In this document: positions 1-8,455 of the stretch, piece after piece | Layout of the letters: the number at the start of each line of letters is the position of its first letter | Numbering within the stretch: the stretch's first letter is position 1 | Assembly: GCF_023715325.1 (NCBI RefSeq) | Contig: NZ_JAMBNX010000004.1 | Span: 310,001 to 374,000 of the forward strand | DNA: 64,000 nt | Direction: 5' to 3' | Source of the DNA: Agromyces mediolanus | GTDB lineage: Bacteria > Actinomycetota > Actinomycetes > Actinomycetales > Microbacteriaceae | Translations under genes and position numbers: made by a program | Notes under the pieces: generated by a model | Databases searched by the model: none | Told to the model about the DNA's origin: nothing | Seen by the model: the letters and a program-made list of their open reading frames with translations, nothing else

Positions 1-11
1 GCGCCCGCTAG
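1..11 (+). CDS. 3' end of an upstream gene, probably fliN (partial)
   Basis: Only the last codons are visible: the frame ends Ala-Arg followed by a TAG at 9-11. That stop shares its G with the GTG start of fliO (TAGTG), the same tight coupling seen in the rest of the operon. In flagellar operons fliN or fliM-fliN normally precedes fliO, so fliN is the likely identity, but this is inferred from gene order alone. Confidence 0.4.
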
Positions 12-562
12 TGGATGCCGTCTTCCTCGTCCTCCGCGTGGTCGTCGCCCTCGGCGTCGTCCTCGCCGTCATCTGGGTGGCGCACCGCCAGCTCAGCCGG
101 CGGCGTTCGGGGTCGAGGAAGGCGAACCTCGTGCAGGTCGTGGCGCGCCAGTCGCTGTCGCCGAAGGCCTCGGTCGCGATCGTGGATGCCGACGGCCGCC
201 GCCTCGTGCTGGGCGTCACCGAGCACGGGGTCTCGGTGCTGAGCGATCGCCCGGCGCCGGTGCCCGACGCGGAGTTCGACGCGGTGCTCGCCGCCGCAGT
301 CGCGCCCGCCGAGCCCGTGCGGGCCGAGGCATCCGCGCAGCCGTCAGCAGCGCGTCGTGAGGACGACGCCCGCGAGGACCTCGACCCCTTCGCCATCTTC
401 GACGGCCCTTCGGCTGACGCCGAACCGCCCGCCACCCGCCGTGCCGCCCTCGCGGCGGCCTCCACCGGACCCGCATCGCACGGATCGCGCCGCGGGTCGA
501 TCCTCTCGGCCGAGACATGGAAGCGCTCGCTCGCCGGGGTGAAGGAGGGCCTCGGCATATGA
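11..562 (+). CDS. fliO: Flagellar biosynthetic protein FliO
   Basis: Probable FliO (183 aa), a small membrane protein that helps assemble the FliP ring of the flagellar export gate. Residues 2-24 form one membrane segment, followed by a basic stretch (RRRSGSRK) and a cytoplasmic region with the FliO-type motif pattern around LVQVVARQSLSPKASVAI and VLGVTEHGVSVL. The Ala/Pro-rich C-terminal part is not conserved in the family. The GTG start overlaps the preceding stop, and its TGA overlaps the fliP ATG (ATGA), so translation is coupled. FliO is poorly conserved; the call rests on this N-terminal pattern plus position directly before fliP. Confidence 0.85.
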   Translation: MDAVFLVLRVVVALGVVLAVIWVAHRQLSRRRSGSRKANLVQVVARQSLSPKASVAIVDADGRRLVLGVTEHGVSVLSDRPAPVPDAEFDAVLAAAVAPAEPVRAEASAQPSAARREDDAREDLDPFAIFDGPSADAEPPATRRAALAAASTGPASHGSRRGSILSAETWKRSLAGVKEGLGI

Positions 563-1416
563 CGCGCCCCTCGGCCGGCAGCAGCCGGTCGGGGAAGCCT
601 CTGCGGATCGCCGCCATCGCGGCCGCTTCCATCCTGATCGCGCTCCTCTGGGTCGTGCTCTCCTCCGCAGCCGGCTTCGCCGTGGAGATCGACCCCACCG
701 TCCCGGAACCGCCGAGCGACCCCGTCGCCCCCGTGGATCCCGGGCAGGGCGGCTTCGGCGTGTCCATCAACGGCCCCGACGGCACGCCCTCCTCGGCGAT
801 CGTCACTCTCATCGGCATCACCCTGCTCGCCGTCGCCCCGGCGCTGCTGATCATGACGACCTCGTTCACGAAGATCTTCGTGGTGCTCGCGATGGCCCGC
901 AACGCGCTGTCGCTGCCGGCGATCCCGCCGAACCAGGTGCTCGCCGGCCTCGCCCTGTTCCTCTCCTTCTTCGTCATGCAGCCGGTGCTCGCGCAGGTGA
1001 ACGAGCTCGGCATCCAGCCCTACCTCGCCGGTCAGCTCGACGCGAGCCAGGCGTTCGAGGCGGGCGTCGCGCCGCTGCGCGACTGGATGCTGTCGTTCAC
1101 CCGGGAGGAGGACCTCGCCCTGATGACCAGGGCCGCAGGGCTCCCGAACCCCGCGGACCCCTCGGCGGTCGACCTCTGGACGCTGATCCCCGCCTTCGTC
1201 ATCTCGGAGCTGCGTTCGGCGTTCATCATCGGCTTCGTCGTGTTCGTGCCGTTCCTCGTCATCGACCTCGTCGTCTCCGCGGTGCTGATGTCGATGGGCA
1301 TGATGATGCTGCCGCCGGTGATGATCTCGCTGCCGTTCAAGATCCTGCTGTTCATCCTCGTCGACGGCTGGGGCCTGCTCGCCACGACCCTCGTCTCCAG
1401 TTACCGGGGAGGCTGA
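559..1416 (+). CDS. fliP: Flagellar export gate protein FliP
   Basis: Export-gate protein FliP (285 aa), which forms the core pore of the flagellar type III secretion system with FliQ and FliR. A cleavable signal-like segment (about residues 15-38) is followed by the mature domain with the family sequences LLIMTTSFTKIFVVLAMARN and SELRSAFIIGFVVFVPFLVI and a C-terminal pair of helices ending in the conserved KILLFILVDGW. The ATG at 559 is chosen because it overlaps the fliO stop in an ATGA; an in-frame ATG 42 nt upstream lies inside fliO and would give a charged extension before the signal. The next gene starts immediately after the stop. Confidence 0.97.
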   Translation: MTRPSAGSSRSGKPLRIAAIAAASILIALLWVVLSSAAGFAVEIDPTVPEPPSDPVAPVDPGQGGFGVSINGPDGTPSSAIVTLIGITLLAVAPALLIMTTSFTKIFVVLAMARNALSLPAIPPNQVLAGLALFLSFFVMQPVLAQVNELGIQPYLAGQLDASQAFEAGVAPLRDWMLSFTREEDLALMTRAAGLPNPADPSAVDLWTLIPAFVISELRSAFIIGFVVFVPFLVIDLVVSAVLMSMGMMMLPPVMISLPFKILLFILVDGWGLLATTLVSSYRGG

Positions 1417-1692
1417 GTGGACACCGCCGCCGTCCTCGACATCGGCCTGCAGGGCCTCCTCGTCGCCGCGAAGCTCGGCGCGCCGGCGCTGCTCACCGCG
1501 CTCGTCGTGGGCTTCGCGATCTCGCTGCTGCAGTCGATCACGCAGATCCAGGAGGTGACGCTCTCGTTCGTGCCGAAGGCGGTCGCCGTCGGCATCGCGC
1601 TCGTCGTCTGCGGGCACTGGATGATCAGCGAGATCGTGGCCTTCACGCTCGGCCTGTTCGAGCGCATCCCGAGCCTCGTGGGGGCCGGCTGA
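1417..1692 (+). CDS. fliQ: Flagellar export gate protein FliQ
   Basis: FliQ (91 aa), the two-helix export-gate subunit packed around FliP. Length and pattern match the family: helix 1 at about residues 14-37, the conserved LLQSITQIQEVTLSFVPK loop, then helix 2. It starts with GTG directly after the fliP stop with no intergenic base, and its TGA shares one base with the fliR ATG. Confidence 0.96.
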   Translation: MDTAAVLDIGLQGLLVAAKLGAPALLTALVVGFAISLLQSITQIQEVTLSFVPKAVAVGIALVVCGHWMISEIVAFTLGLFERIPSLVGAG

Positions 1693-2450
1693 TGGAGTTC
1701 ACCTTCGACCCCGCCTGGCTCGAGGCCGTGATGCTCGCGAGCGTGCGGATGGCCGCGTTCCTCGTGATCGCCCCGCCGTTCTCGAACCGGGCGGTGCCGA
1801 TGCGGGTGAAGGCCGGGCTCGCGCTCGCGCTCGGGCTGGCCGTGTCGCCCGCCGTGGTGCCCGGCTACACGCCGCCCGACGGCGCCGGCTTCCTCGGCGC
1901 CCTCATCGCGGAGGTCGGCACGGGGGCGCTGCTCGGCTTCCTCGTCTACGCCGTGTTCAGCGCGATCCAGTCCGCCGGCGGGCTGCTCGACCTCTTCGGC
2001 GGCTTCCAGCTCGCGCAGGGCTTCGACCCGCAGTCGATGGTGCAGGGCGCCCAGTTCGCCCGCTTCTTCAACCTCGCGGCGATCGCGCTGATGGCCGCCT
2101 CAGGCGCGTACCTCGTGGTGCTGATGGGCATGTTCCAGTCGTTCGACGCGATCCCGCTCGGCGTCGGGATCGACGTGGCCCGCTCGGCGGAGTCCGCGGT
2201 CGACGCGGCGAGCGGCATCCTCGTCTCCGCGGCGCAGATCGCGGGGCCGCTGCTCGTCGTGCTGTTCCTCGCCGACGCGGGCCTCGGCCTGCTGACCCGC
2301 GTCGCACCGGCCTTGAACGCCTTCGCGATGGGCTTCCCGCTGAAGATCCTGCTGACCCTCGCCCTCGCCGGGACCGTCTTCGTCGCACTCCCCGGCGTCG
2401 TCGACGCGCTCGCCGAGACCGCGATCGGCGCGATGCGGAAGGGGTGGTGA
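1692..2450 (+). CDS. fliR: Flagellar export gate protein FliR
   Basis: FliR (252 aa), the gate subunit that completes the FliP5FliQ4FliR1 pore. Six membrane segments can be followed. Family landmarks include the N-terminal RMAAFLVIAPPFSNRAVPMR and the GGLLDLFGGFQLAQGFDPQS segment typical of FliR. The start shares one base with the fliQ stop; three bases separate its stop from flhB. Confidence 0.96.
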   Translation: MEFTFDPAWLEAVMLASVRMAAFLVIAPPFSNRAVPMRVKAGLALALGLAVSPAVVPGYTPPDGAGFLGALIAEVGTGALLGFLVYAVFSAIQSAGGLLDLFGGFQLAQGFDPQSMVQGAQFARFFNLAAIALMAASGAYLVVLMGMFQSFDAIPLGVGIDVARSAESAVDAASGILVSAAQIAGPLLVVLFLADAGLGLLTRVAPALNAFAMGFPLKILLTLALAGTVFVALPGVVDALAETAIGAMRKGW

Positions 2451-2453
2451 GCG

Positions 2454-3551
2454 ATGAGCGACGTCGGTGAGCGCAGCGAGCAGGCGACGGACAAGCGGAT
2501 GCGCGAGGTGCGCCGCGAGGGCAAGCTGCAGCGCTCGCAGGACCTCACCGCCTGGGTCGGTATCGGCGCGATCGCCGTCGTGCTGCCGGCGACGATCGCG
2601 GTCGGGACGGATGCCGCGGTGGCCCAGTTCCACCTCGTGGCCGAGGTCGCCGCCGCCCCATCTGGCGCCGCGGCGACCCAGGCGCTCGAGGCCGGGTTCG
2701 CCTCGATGCTGCCGACCCTCGGCCTCGCGTTCGTCGTCGTCTCGCTCGTCGTGCTCGCGGCCGCGGTGCTGCAGGGCGGCGTGCACTTCCGCCGCAAGTT
2801 CTGGCGCTTCGAGCAGTTCGACCCGGTGAAGGGCGTCGGTCGCGTCTTCGGTTTCCAGGCGCTCTGGCAGGGCGCCAAGGCGCTCGCGAAGACGGCGATC
2901 CTCGGCATCGTGCTCTGGTCGGTCGTGCAGTCGCTCATGCCGATCCTCGCGGGGGCCGGCGGACTGCCGCTCACCACCGTGCTGCAGGCCGCCTCGGACG
3001 GCGTCGCCGCCCTCGTCGTCACCGCCGTCGCGGTGGGCCTCGTGCTCGCCGCGCTCGACGTGCTGGTCGTGCGCCGCCGCAACCGCAAGCACACGATGAT
3101 GACGAAGAAGGAGGTGCGCGACGAGGCGAAGCACACCGACGGCGACCCGCTCGTGAAGTCGCAGCGCCGCTCGCGGCAGTTGGCGATGAGCCGGAACCGC
3201 ATGATCGCCTCCGTCGCCGACGCGAGCGTCGTCGTCGTGAACCCCACCCACGTGGCCGTCGCCCTCCGCTACGAGCCCGGACGCAGCGCCCCGCGGCTCG
3301 TCGCGAAGGGCAAGGGGCACATCGCCGCCCGCATCCGCGAGGAGGCCGCGGCGGCCGGGGTGCCGCTCGTGCGCGACGTTCCGCTCGCCCGGGCGCTGCA
3401 CGCGGCGTGCCGGCTCGGCGAGGAGATCCCCGTCGAGCTCTACCAGGCCGTCGCCGTCGTGCTCACCTTCGTGCAGGCCCTCCGCCGCCGCGGCAGCACC
3501 GCCGGCGTGCACACCATGACCACCATGACCCCCGCCGGAGGTGTCGGATGA
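2454..3551 (+). CDS. flhB: Flagellar export switch protein FlhB
   Basis: FlhB (365 aa), the substrate-specificity switch of flagellar export. The N-terminus has the family sequence ERSEQATDKRMREVRREGKL, four membrane segments follow, and a cytoplasmic domain carries the autocleavage motif NPTH at residues 263-266 (cleavage between Asn263 and Pro264). This motif marks a functional switch from rod/hook to filament export. The C-terminal 25 residues are extra and low-complexity. The stop overlaps the flhA start (ATGA). Confidence 0.97.
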   Translation: MSDVGERSEQATDKRMREVRREGKLQRSQDLTAWVGIGAIAVVLPATIAVGTDAAVAQFHLVAEVAAAPSGAAATQALEAGFASMLPTLGLAFVVVSLVVLAAAVLQGGVHFRRKFWRFEQFDPVKGVGRVFGFQALWQGAKALAKTAILGIVLWSVVQSLMPILAGAGGLPLTTVLQAASDGVAALVVTAVAVGLVLAALDVLVVRRRNRKHTMMTKKEVRDEAKHTDGDPLVKSQRRSRQLAMSRNRMIASVADASVVVVNPTHVAVALRYEPGRSAPRLVAKGKGHIAARIREEAAAAGVPLVRDVPLARALHAACRLGEEIPVELYQAVAVVLTFVQALRRRGSTAGVHTMTTMTPAGGVG

Positions 3552-5596
3552 ACCGCAGGCTCTCCATGATCGCGGTGCCGCTCGGCGTCGTCGGCATCCT
3601 GCTGCTGCTGATCGTGCCCGTGCCCGCCTGGATGCTCGACGCCCTCATCGTCGTGAACATCCTCTTCGCGCTCGTCATCCTGCTGACGACCATGTTCGTG
3701 AAGAAGCCGCTCGACTTCTCGGTGTTCCCCTCGCTGCTGCTCGTGGCGACCCTGTTCCGGCTCGGCCTGAACGTGGCCTCCACGCGCCTGGTGCTCGGCG
3801 AGGGCTACGCGGGGCAGGTCATCGCGGCCTTCGGGCATGTGGCGGTCGGCGGCTCGATCATCATCGGCGCGGTCGTGTTCCTCATCCTCGTCGTCATCCA
3901 GTTCGTCGTCGTCACGAAGGGCGCCGAGCGCGTCGCCGAGGTCGGCGCCCGCTTCACCCTCGACGCGATGCCGGGCAAGCAGATGGCGATCGACGCCGAC
4001 CTGAACGCGGGCCTCATCACCGAGACCGAGGCGCGCCGCCGCCGCGAGGAGGTCTCGGCCGAGGCCGACTTCTACGGCGCGATGGACGGCGCCTCGAAGT
4101 TCGTGAAGGGCGACGCCATCGCCGGCATCGTCATCATCCTCATCAACATCATCGGCGGCATCACGATCGGCATGGTGCAGCGCGGCATGGAGATCGGCGA
4201 CGCGCTGAACACCTACACGCTGCTCACCATCGGCGACGGTCTCGTCACCCAGATCCCCGCGCTGCTGATGGCGGTGTCCACCGGCATGGTCGTCACCCGC
4301 TCGAACAGCGAGACCGACATGGGCGACAGCGCAGCGGCGCAGCTCATGCAGTCGCGCACCGCGCTCGGCATCGCGGCGGGCGCCGCGGTGCTGATGGGCT
4401 TCATCCCCGGGATGCCGATCCTGCCGTTCCTCGGCGCCGGCATCGTGCTCGCGATGCTCGCCCAGCGGGTGCGCACGAGGGAGCGCTCCGCGGAGCAGCA
4501 GGCGCGGGCGGACGAGATCGAGGCCGCGGCGCCCCGCGCCGAGACGACGGAGGACATCCTCGCGCAGGCCCGGGTGCACGCCCTCGAGATCGGCCTCGCC
4601 ACCGACCTCGTCGACCTCGTCAACGGCTCCGCCGACGACCTCCTGGCCCGGGTGAAGGCCCTGCGGCGCAAGCTCGCGATGGAGATGGGCTTCGTCATCC
4701 CCCCGGTGCGCACGCGCGACAGCGTCGAGCTGCCGCCGTCGACCTACTCGATCCGCGTCGCGGGCGTCGAGGTGGGCCGCGGGCAGGCGCCGCCCGGCCG
4801 CGCCCTGGCGCTCGGCGACCACCTGGAGTCGCTGCCCGGCGAGCCGACGATCGAACCGGTGTGGGGGCTCGCGGGCAAGTGGGTGCCTACGGAGTCGCGC
4901 CGCAACGCCGAGCTGCTCGGCGCGACCGTCATCGACCGGGTGTCGGTGATCGTGACGCACCTGTCGAGCATCGTCGGGGATCACGCCGCGCGCCTGCTCA
5001 GCCGCGAGGACGTGCGCGTGCTCACCGAGGGCGTGCGGGCCGAGAACCCGGCGGCCGTGGAGGAGCTCACGCCGACCCCGCTGTCGCTCGCGGAGGTGCA
5101 GCGGGTGCTGCAGGGCCTCCTCGCCGAGCGGGTGCCGATCACCGACCTGCCGCGCATCTACGAGGCCGTCTCGCTACGGGCGAAGACGACGACCGACCCG
5201 GAGCTGCTCGTCGAGGCCGCCCGCGACGCCCTGGGCGCGGTGCTGCCGACGGCGTTCGCCGACGACGGGGTGCTCCGCGTGGTGATGATCGACCCGATGC
5301 TCGAGCAGCGCATGCTCGAGGGACTGCGGCCGAGCGAGCACGGCAGCCAGATCCTGCTGCCGCCCGAGACGATCGAGCGTGTGCTCACGGGCGTGCGCGA
5401 CCGGATCCGTTCGGCGGAGGCCGAGGGCGGCCGGGCGGTCCTCGTCTGCGCGCCCGCGCTCCGGCCCGCCGTGCACCGGCTCGTCGCGGCGCAGTCGCCG
5501 GGGACCCCGGTGCTCTCCTACCAGCAGGCGTCCGCGGGCGCCGCGACCATCGAGACCGTGGGGGTGATCCGGAGCGATGCCGAGCTTCCGGCGTAA
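3548..5596 (+). CDS. flhA: Flagellar export protein FlhA
   Basis: FlhA (682 aa) makes the nonameric ring of the export gate and docks export substrates. It has about eight N-terminal membrane segments, a FHIPEP-type signature (PSLLLVATLFRLGLNVASTR, then GDAIAGIVIILINIIGGITI) and a cytoplasmic domain from about residue 330. The conserved FTLDAMPGKQMAIDADLNAG loop is intact. The ATG at 3548 overlaps the flhB stop (ATGA); an earlier in-frame start would only add an Arg-rich tail read antiphase through flhB. The last 20 nt overlap the next gene. Confidence 0.97.
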   Translation: MNRRLSMIAVPLGVVGILLLLIVPVPAWMLDALIVVNILFALVILLTTMFVKKPLDFSVFPSLLLVATLFRLGLNVASTRLVLGEGYAGQVIAAFGHVAVGGSIIIGAVVFLILVVIQFVVVTKGAERVAEVGARFTLDAMPGKQMAIDADLNAGLITETEARRRREEVSAEADFYGAMDGASKFVKGDAIAGIVIILINIIGGITIGMVQRGMEIGDALNTYTLLTIGDGLVTQIPALLMAVSTGMVVTRSNSETDMGDSAAAQLMQSRTALGIAAGAAVLMGFIPGMPILPFLGAGIVLAMLAQRVRTRERSAEQQARADEIEAAAPRAETTEDILAQARVHALEIGLATDLVDLVNGSADDLLARVKALRRKLAMEMGFVIPPVRTRDSVELPPSTYSIRVAGVEVGRGQAPPGRALALGDHLESLPGEPTIEPVWGLAGKWVPTESRRNAELLGATVIDRVSVIVTHLSSIVGDHAARLLSREDVRVLTEGVRAENPAAVEELTPTPLSLAEVQRVLQGLLAERVPITDLPRIYEAVSLRAKTTTDPELLVEAARDALGAVLPTAFADDGVLRVVMIDPMLEQRMLEGLRPSEHGSQILLPPETIERVLTGVRDRIRSAEAEGGRAVLVCAPALRPAVHRLVAAQSPGTPVLSYQQASAGAATIETVGVIRSDAELPA

Positions 5597-6674
5597 GGCG
5601 GCCAGCCTCGAGGAGCTGCGCATGCAGGTGCTCCTCGCCTACGGGCCCGAGGCCCGCATCACCGAGGCGACCCGGGTGACCCGCAAGGGCCTCGGCCGCT
5701 TCCTCGCGCACGAGGAGATCGAGGCGACGGTCATCGTGCCCGACGACGCGGCGCCCGCCGGCGGGATCGCCCCCGAGCGCGTGGACCGCGCGGGCATCGC
5801 GGCGCTCCTCGCCGACGCGGATCGCGCGGACGGCGGCAGCGGCACGGCCGGGCCCCCGATCGCCCGCGGGGCCGCGGCCGCCGAGCCGGCCGCCGGCCCG
5901 CAGGCCTCGACCTCGAGCCGGGACTTCGCGGCGCTGCTCGCCGACGTCGAACGCGCGATCGCCGTGCCGCCGACGGCGACGGCAGCGGCAGCGGCGGGGG
6001 CGGCAGCGACGACGGTGTCGGCGTCGGCGTCGGCAGCGACGACGGCAGGGACGGCGACGCCGGCGTTCGCAGCCGGCGGGGCCGAGCTGAACGGATCCCC
6101 CAGTACCAGCGGGGCGCCCGAACCGGAGGCCTCCGCCGACACCGCAGACCCCGATGACCGCCCGATCGTGCTCGAAGCCGTGCGCCCGTCGCTCGCCGAG
6201 CTCGAGGCGCCCGAGGTGCCCTTCGTCGCGGACCGTGCATCCGCCGGCGACTTCGTGCTCGTCCTCGGCCTGGGCGACGACGCGACGACGGCGGCGCGCG
6301 GGCTCGTCGGCCAGGCCGCCGGCGCCCCGCTGCTCCTCCACGGCCGGACGGCCGACGCCGCGGCCGACATCCCCGATCGACGGGCCGCGCTCGCCGCCCG
6401 GATGCGGGCCGTCGAACAGCACGCGGCCGTCGTGCTCGCCGTGTCGGTCGGGCTCCAGGAGGAGCTGACCGCGCTCGCCGAACTGCGCCCCGACGAAGTC
6501 TGGGTCGCCGTCGACGTCAGCCGGCGCACCGACGACACGGGCTACTGGCTGGCCCGGGTGGATGCCGCGCTGCCGATCTCGGCGATCGCGGCCGTGGGTG
6601 CGGAGCGGACGAGGCATCCGCTCGACGTCTCACGGTTCGGTCCCCGCGTCGGGTGGCGACAGCCGCCGAGCTGA
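5577..6674 (+). CDS. FlhF-like protein with degenerate GTPase domain
   Basis: A 365-aa protein in the usual flhF position after flhA. Residues 13-55 ([20 protein letters not shown], then [17 protein letters not shown]) match the N-terminal B domain of FlhF, the SRP-type GTPase that places polar flagella. An Ala/Thr-rich linker (about 130-170) follows. Residues 224-350 look like the G domain, but the P-loop position reads [14 protein letters not shown] instead of GxxGxGKT, so nucleotide binding looks lost. The usual DTAGR-type motif is not seen; [14 protein letters not shown] stands near its place. FlhF family is inferred from the N-terminus and context; activity as a GTPase is doubtful. Confidence 0.7.
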   Translation: MPSFRRKAASLEELRMQVLLAYGPEARITEATRVTRKGLGRFLAHEEIEATVIVPDDAAPAGGIAPERVDRAGIAALLADADRADGGSGTAGPPIARGAAAAEPAAGPQASTSSRDFAALLADVERAIAVPPTATAAAAAGAAATTVSASASAATTAGTATPAFAAGGAELNGSPSTSGAPEPEASADTADPDDRPIVLEAVRPSLAELEAPEVPFVADRASAGDFVLVLGLGDDATTAARGLVGQAAGAPLLLHGRTADAAADIPDRRAALAARMRAVEQHAAVVLAVSVGLQEELTALAELRPDEVWVAVDVSRRTDDTGYWLARVDAALPISAIAAVGAERTRHPLDVSRFGPRVGWRQPPS

Positions 6675-6747
6675 TCGGCGCCATCCGCCCCGTTCTGCGT
6701 CGGTGCCGCGCATGATGGTGGTAACGGCCGCCGGGGAGTCTGCGGCC

Positions 6748-6768
6748 AGGAGGAGTGAAGCAGGGATG
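6748..6768 (+). promoter_or_regulatory. csrA leader with Shine-Dalgarno and GGA motifs
   Basis: AGGAGG at 6748-6753 lies 12 nt before the csrA ATG, a long spacing. The stretch also offers GGA triplets at 6749-6754 and 6764-6766 (AGGGATG, fitting the CsrA core ANGGA), with another GGA near 6736. GGA sites over the ribosome binding site are the hallmark of CsrA-repressed leaders, so autoregulation is plausible; this is inference. Confidence 0.45.
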
Positions 6769-6996
6769 CTGGTACTGACCCGGAAGTCGAACGAGCGCGT
6801 GCTCATCGGCGACGACATCGTCATCACGGTGCTGGAGGTCCGGGGCGACAGCTCCGTGCGGCTCGGCATCGAAGCGCCGCGCGATCGGCGCATCCAGCGC
6901 GAGGAGATCGTGGTCGGCGTGACCGACGCGAACCGCGAGGCCGCCGCCATCGGCTCGGGCGCGGAGTCCGAGCTGCTCAAACTCCTCGGCCGCTGA
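6766..6996 (+). CDS. csrA: Carbon storage / flagellar translational regulator CsrA
   Basis: CsrA (76 aa), an RNA-binding homodimer that represses flagellin translation until titrated by FliW. It starts with the family hallmark [18 protein letters not shown] and keeps the RNA-binding Arg44-type region ([14 protein letters not shown]). The tail of about 15 residues after the core domain is normal for Gram-positive CsrA, where it contacts FliW. The ATG at 6766 is fixed by the N-terminus. It is the last gene of the forward flagellar run and ends facing fliW. Confidence 0.97.
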   Translation: MLVLTRKSNERVLIGDDIVITVLEVRGDSSVRLGIEAPRDRRIQREEIVVGVTDANREAAAIGSGAESELLKLLGR

Positions 6997-7020
6997 CCCC
7001 ACCCCGCCCACGCCCCCATC

Positions 7021-7208
7021 CCCCTGCCGCGCCCCCCCCTACCGCGCCCCCCAACCGCTGAAGGGGTCATTTTGCGGCATCCGCAGCGGGCTCCGGCCAT
7101 GGCCATGCCGGAAATCGACCCTTTCGGCAACAGCGGCACGCAGCGGAGCGGGGCGGGGCGAAGCGGGGCCCGGCGGGGCGGGGCCCGGCGGAGCGGGGCC
7201 CCGGCGGC
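7021..7208. repeat. GC-rich repetitive gap between csrA and fliW
   Basis: The gap between the convergent csrA and fliW genes. It contains an imperfect inverted repeat (GAAGGGGTCATTT at about 7061 against GAAATCGACCCTTTC near 7110) followed from 7141 by degenerate tandem copies of a GCGG(A/G)GCGGGGC-like unit interleaved with GGGGCCCGG. It may serve as a shared terminator region. No coding signal was seen. Confidence 0.5.
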
Positions 7209-7577
7209 TCAGGCGGCGGCGAGCACCTCGGCGAGCGGGGCGCGGAGCGGCCAGTCCCCGCGATCGAGGATGGTCTGCCGGGCGCGGCCGTCCGCGGCCA
7301 CGACGATCGGCGCCTGCAGGTTGACCGTCGTCGGCGCCGCCGAGGGGTTCACCACGACGTACACGGCGGGATCGGCGTCGCCGAGCTCGTCCAGGTCGAT
7401 GCGCGGCACGACGGGGTGGTACCCGGGCAGGTGCAGCGAGGCATCCAGCACGTAGAGGCGCGCGTCGCCGGACGCCGCACGGAGGGCGAGCAGGCCCGGG
7501 GCGCCGTCGACCGCGGCGAGCTCGAAGTCCGTGTCGGCGAGGCCGAACGGCGGGGCGAGGAAGGTCAGTCGGGTCAT
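7209..7577 (-). CDS. fliW: Flagellar assembly factor FliW
   Basis: FliW (122 aa), the chaperone-like protein that binds CsrA and flagellin and so couples filament assembly to flagellin translation. The sequence keeps the family pattern: FLAPPFGLADTDFELAAVDG near the N-terminus, LYVLDAS, and the typical VVVNPSAAPTTVNLQAPIVV core. It is somewhat shorter than the usual 130-155 residues. Its ATG overlaps the flgL stop (ATGA), so it is translated with the hook-filament genes, and it ends opposite csrA. Confidence 0.9.
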   Translation of the reverse strand: MTRLTFLAPPFGLADTDFELAAVDGAPGLLALRAASGDARLYVLDASLHLPGYHPVVPRIDLDELGDADPAVYVVVNPSAAPTTVNLQAPIVVAADGRARQTILDRGDWPLRAPLAEVLAAA

Positions 7578-8452
7578 CGCAGGAAGTCCATCAGGGTCGG
7601 GCGCACGGCGCGGGCGGTCGCGGCGAGCGCGGCCTGGTGCGCGATCTCGCTCGTCGAGAGGTCGATGGCGGCCGTCGCGACGTCGATGTCCTCGAGCCGG
7701 CTGCGGGTCGCCTCGAGGTCGATCTTCTGCGCGAGGTTGCGGTCGACCGCCGCGAGCACCGTCGAGTGCCGCGCTCCGGCGGCCGCGTGCGCATCGAGCA
7801 CCGCCGAGCGGTGCGCGTCGAGCGCGGTGATCTCGCCGCCGATCGGGGTCCCCGCCCGGAGCCCGGCGGAGATGCGGTCGATGGTCGCGAACACCGAGCC
7901 CGCGCCGACGCCGAAGACGCTCGAGCCGTCGACGTCCACGCGCACCGTGGTGCCGTCGTCGATGCGCCGGTCGACGGTGCCGGCGCCGCCCGAGAAGGCG
8001 TAGCCCGCGTCGAACGCGGGCTGGTCGGAGGTGCCGGCGAACACCTGCCGGCCCCCGTAGCTCGCGTTCGCCTGGGCGAGGAGCAGATCCCGCACCGCGT
8101 CGAGCTCGGCGGCGATCGCGTCCTTCTGCGGCTGCGAGAGTGCGCCGTCGTTGGAGCCCTGCAGGGTGAGGTCGCGGGCGCGCCCGAGGAGCGAGGTGGT
8201 CGACTGCAGCGCCGAGTCGATCGTCGAGAGCCAGGCGTTGCCGTCCTGGATGTTCCGGGAGTACTGCAGGTTCGCGCGCTGCTCGGCCCGGACCTGCATC
8301 GCGCGGGCGGTGGCCGCCGGATCGTCCGACGGCTTCGTGATGGCCTTGAAGTCCGTCGCCCGCTGCTGCGCCCTGGCGAGCTGGGATGCCGCGAGCTGCA
8401 GATTGCGCGCCGAGGACTGCGCGATGGACATCGTGGTGACGCGGTTCATCAT
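7574..8452 (-). CDS. flgL: Flagellar hook-associated protein 3, FlgL
   Basis: FlgL (292 aa), the flagellin-like junction protein between hook and filament. The N-terminal helix MNRVTTMSIAQSSARNLQLA and the KAITKPSDDPAATARAMQVR segment are typical flagellin-D0/D1 features; the C-terminal helix (LEDIDVATAAIDLSTSEIAH) matches as well. Two tandem ATGs (8452, 8449) follow GGGAGG at a good distance, located in the end of flgK. The stop overlaps the fliW start. Confidence 0.95.
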   Translation of the reverse strand: MMNRVTTMSIAQSSARNLQLAASQLARAQQRATDFKAITKPSDDPAATARAMQVRAEQRANLQYSRNIQDGNAWLSTIDSALQSTTSLLGRARDLTLQGSNDGALSQPQKDAIAAELDAVRDLLLAQANASYGGRQVFAGTSDQPAFDAGYAFSGGAGTVDRRIDDGTTVRVDVDGSSVFGVGAGSVFATIDRISAGLRAGTPIGGEITALDAHRSAVLDAHAAAGARHSTVLAAVDRNLAQKIDLEATRSRLEDIDVATAAIDLSTSEIAHQAALAATARAVRPTLMDFLR

Positions 8453-8455
8453 CGC

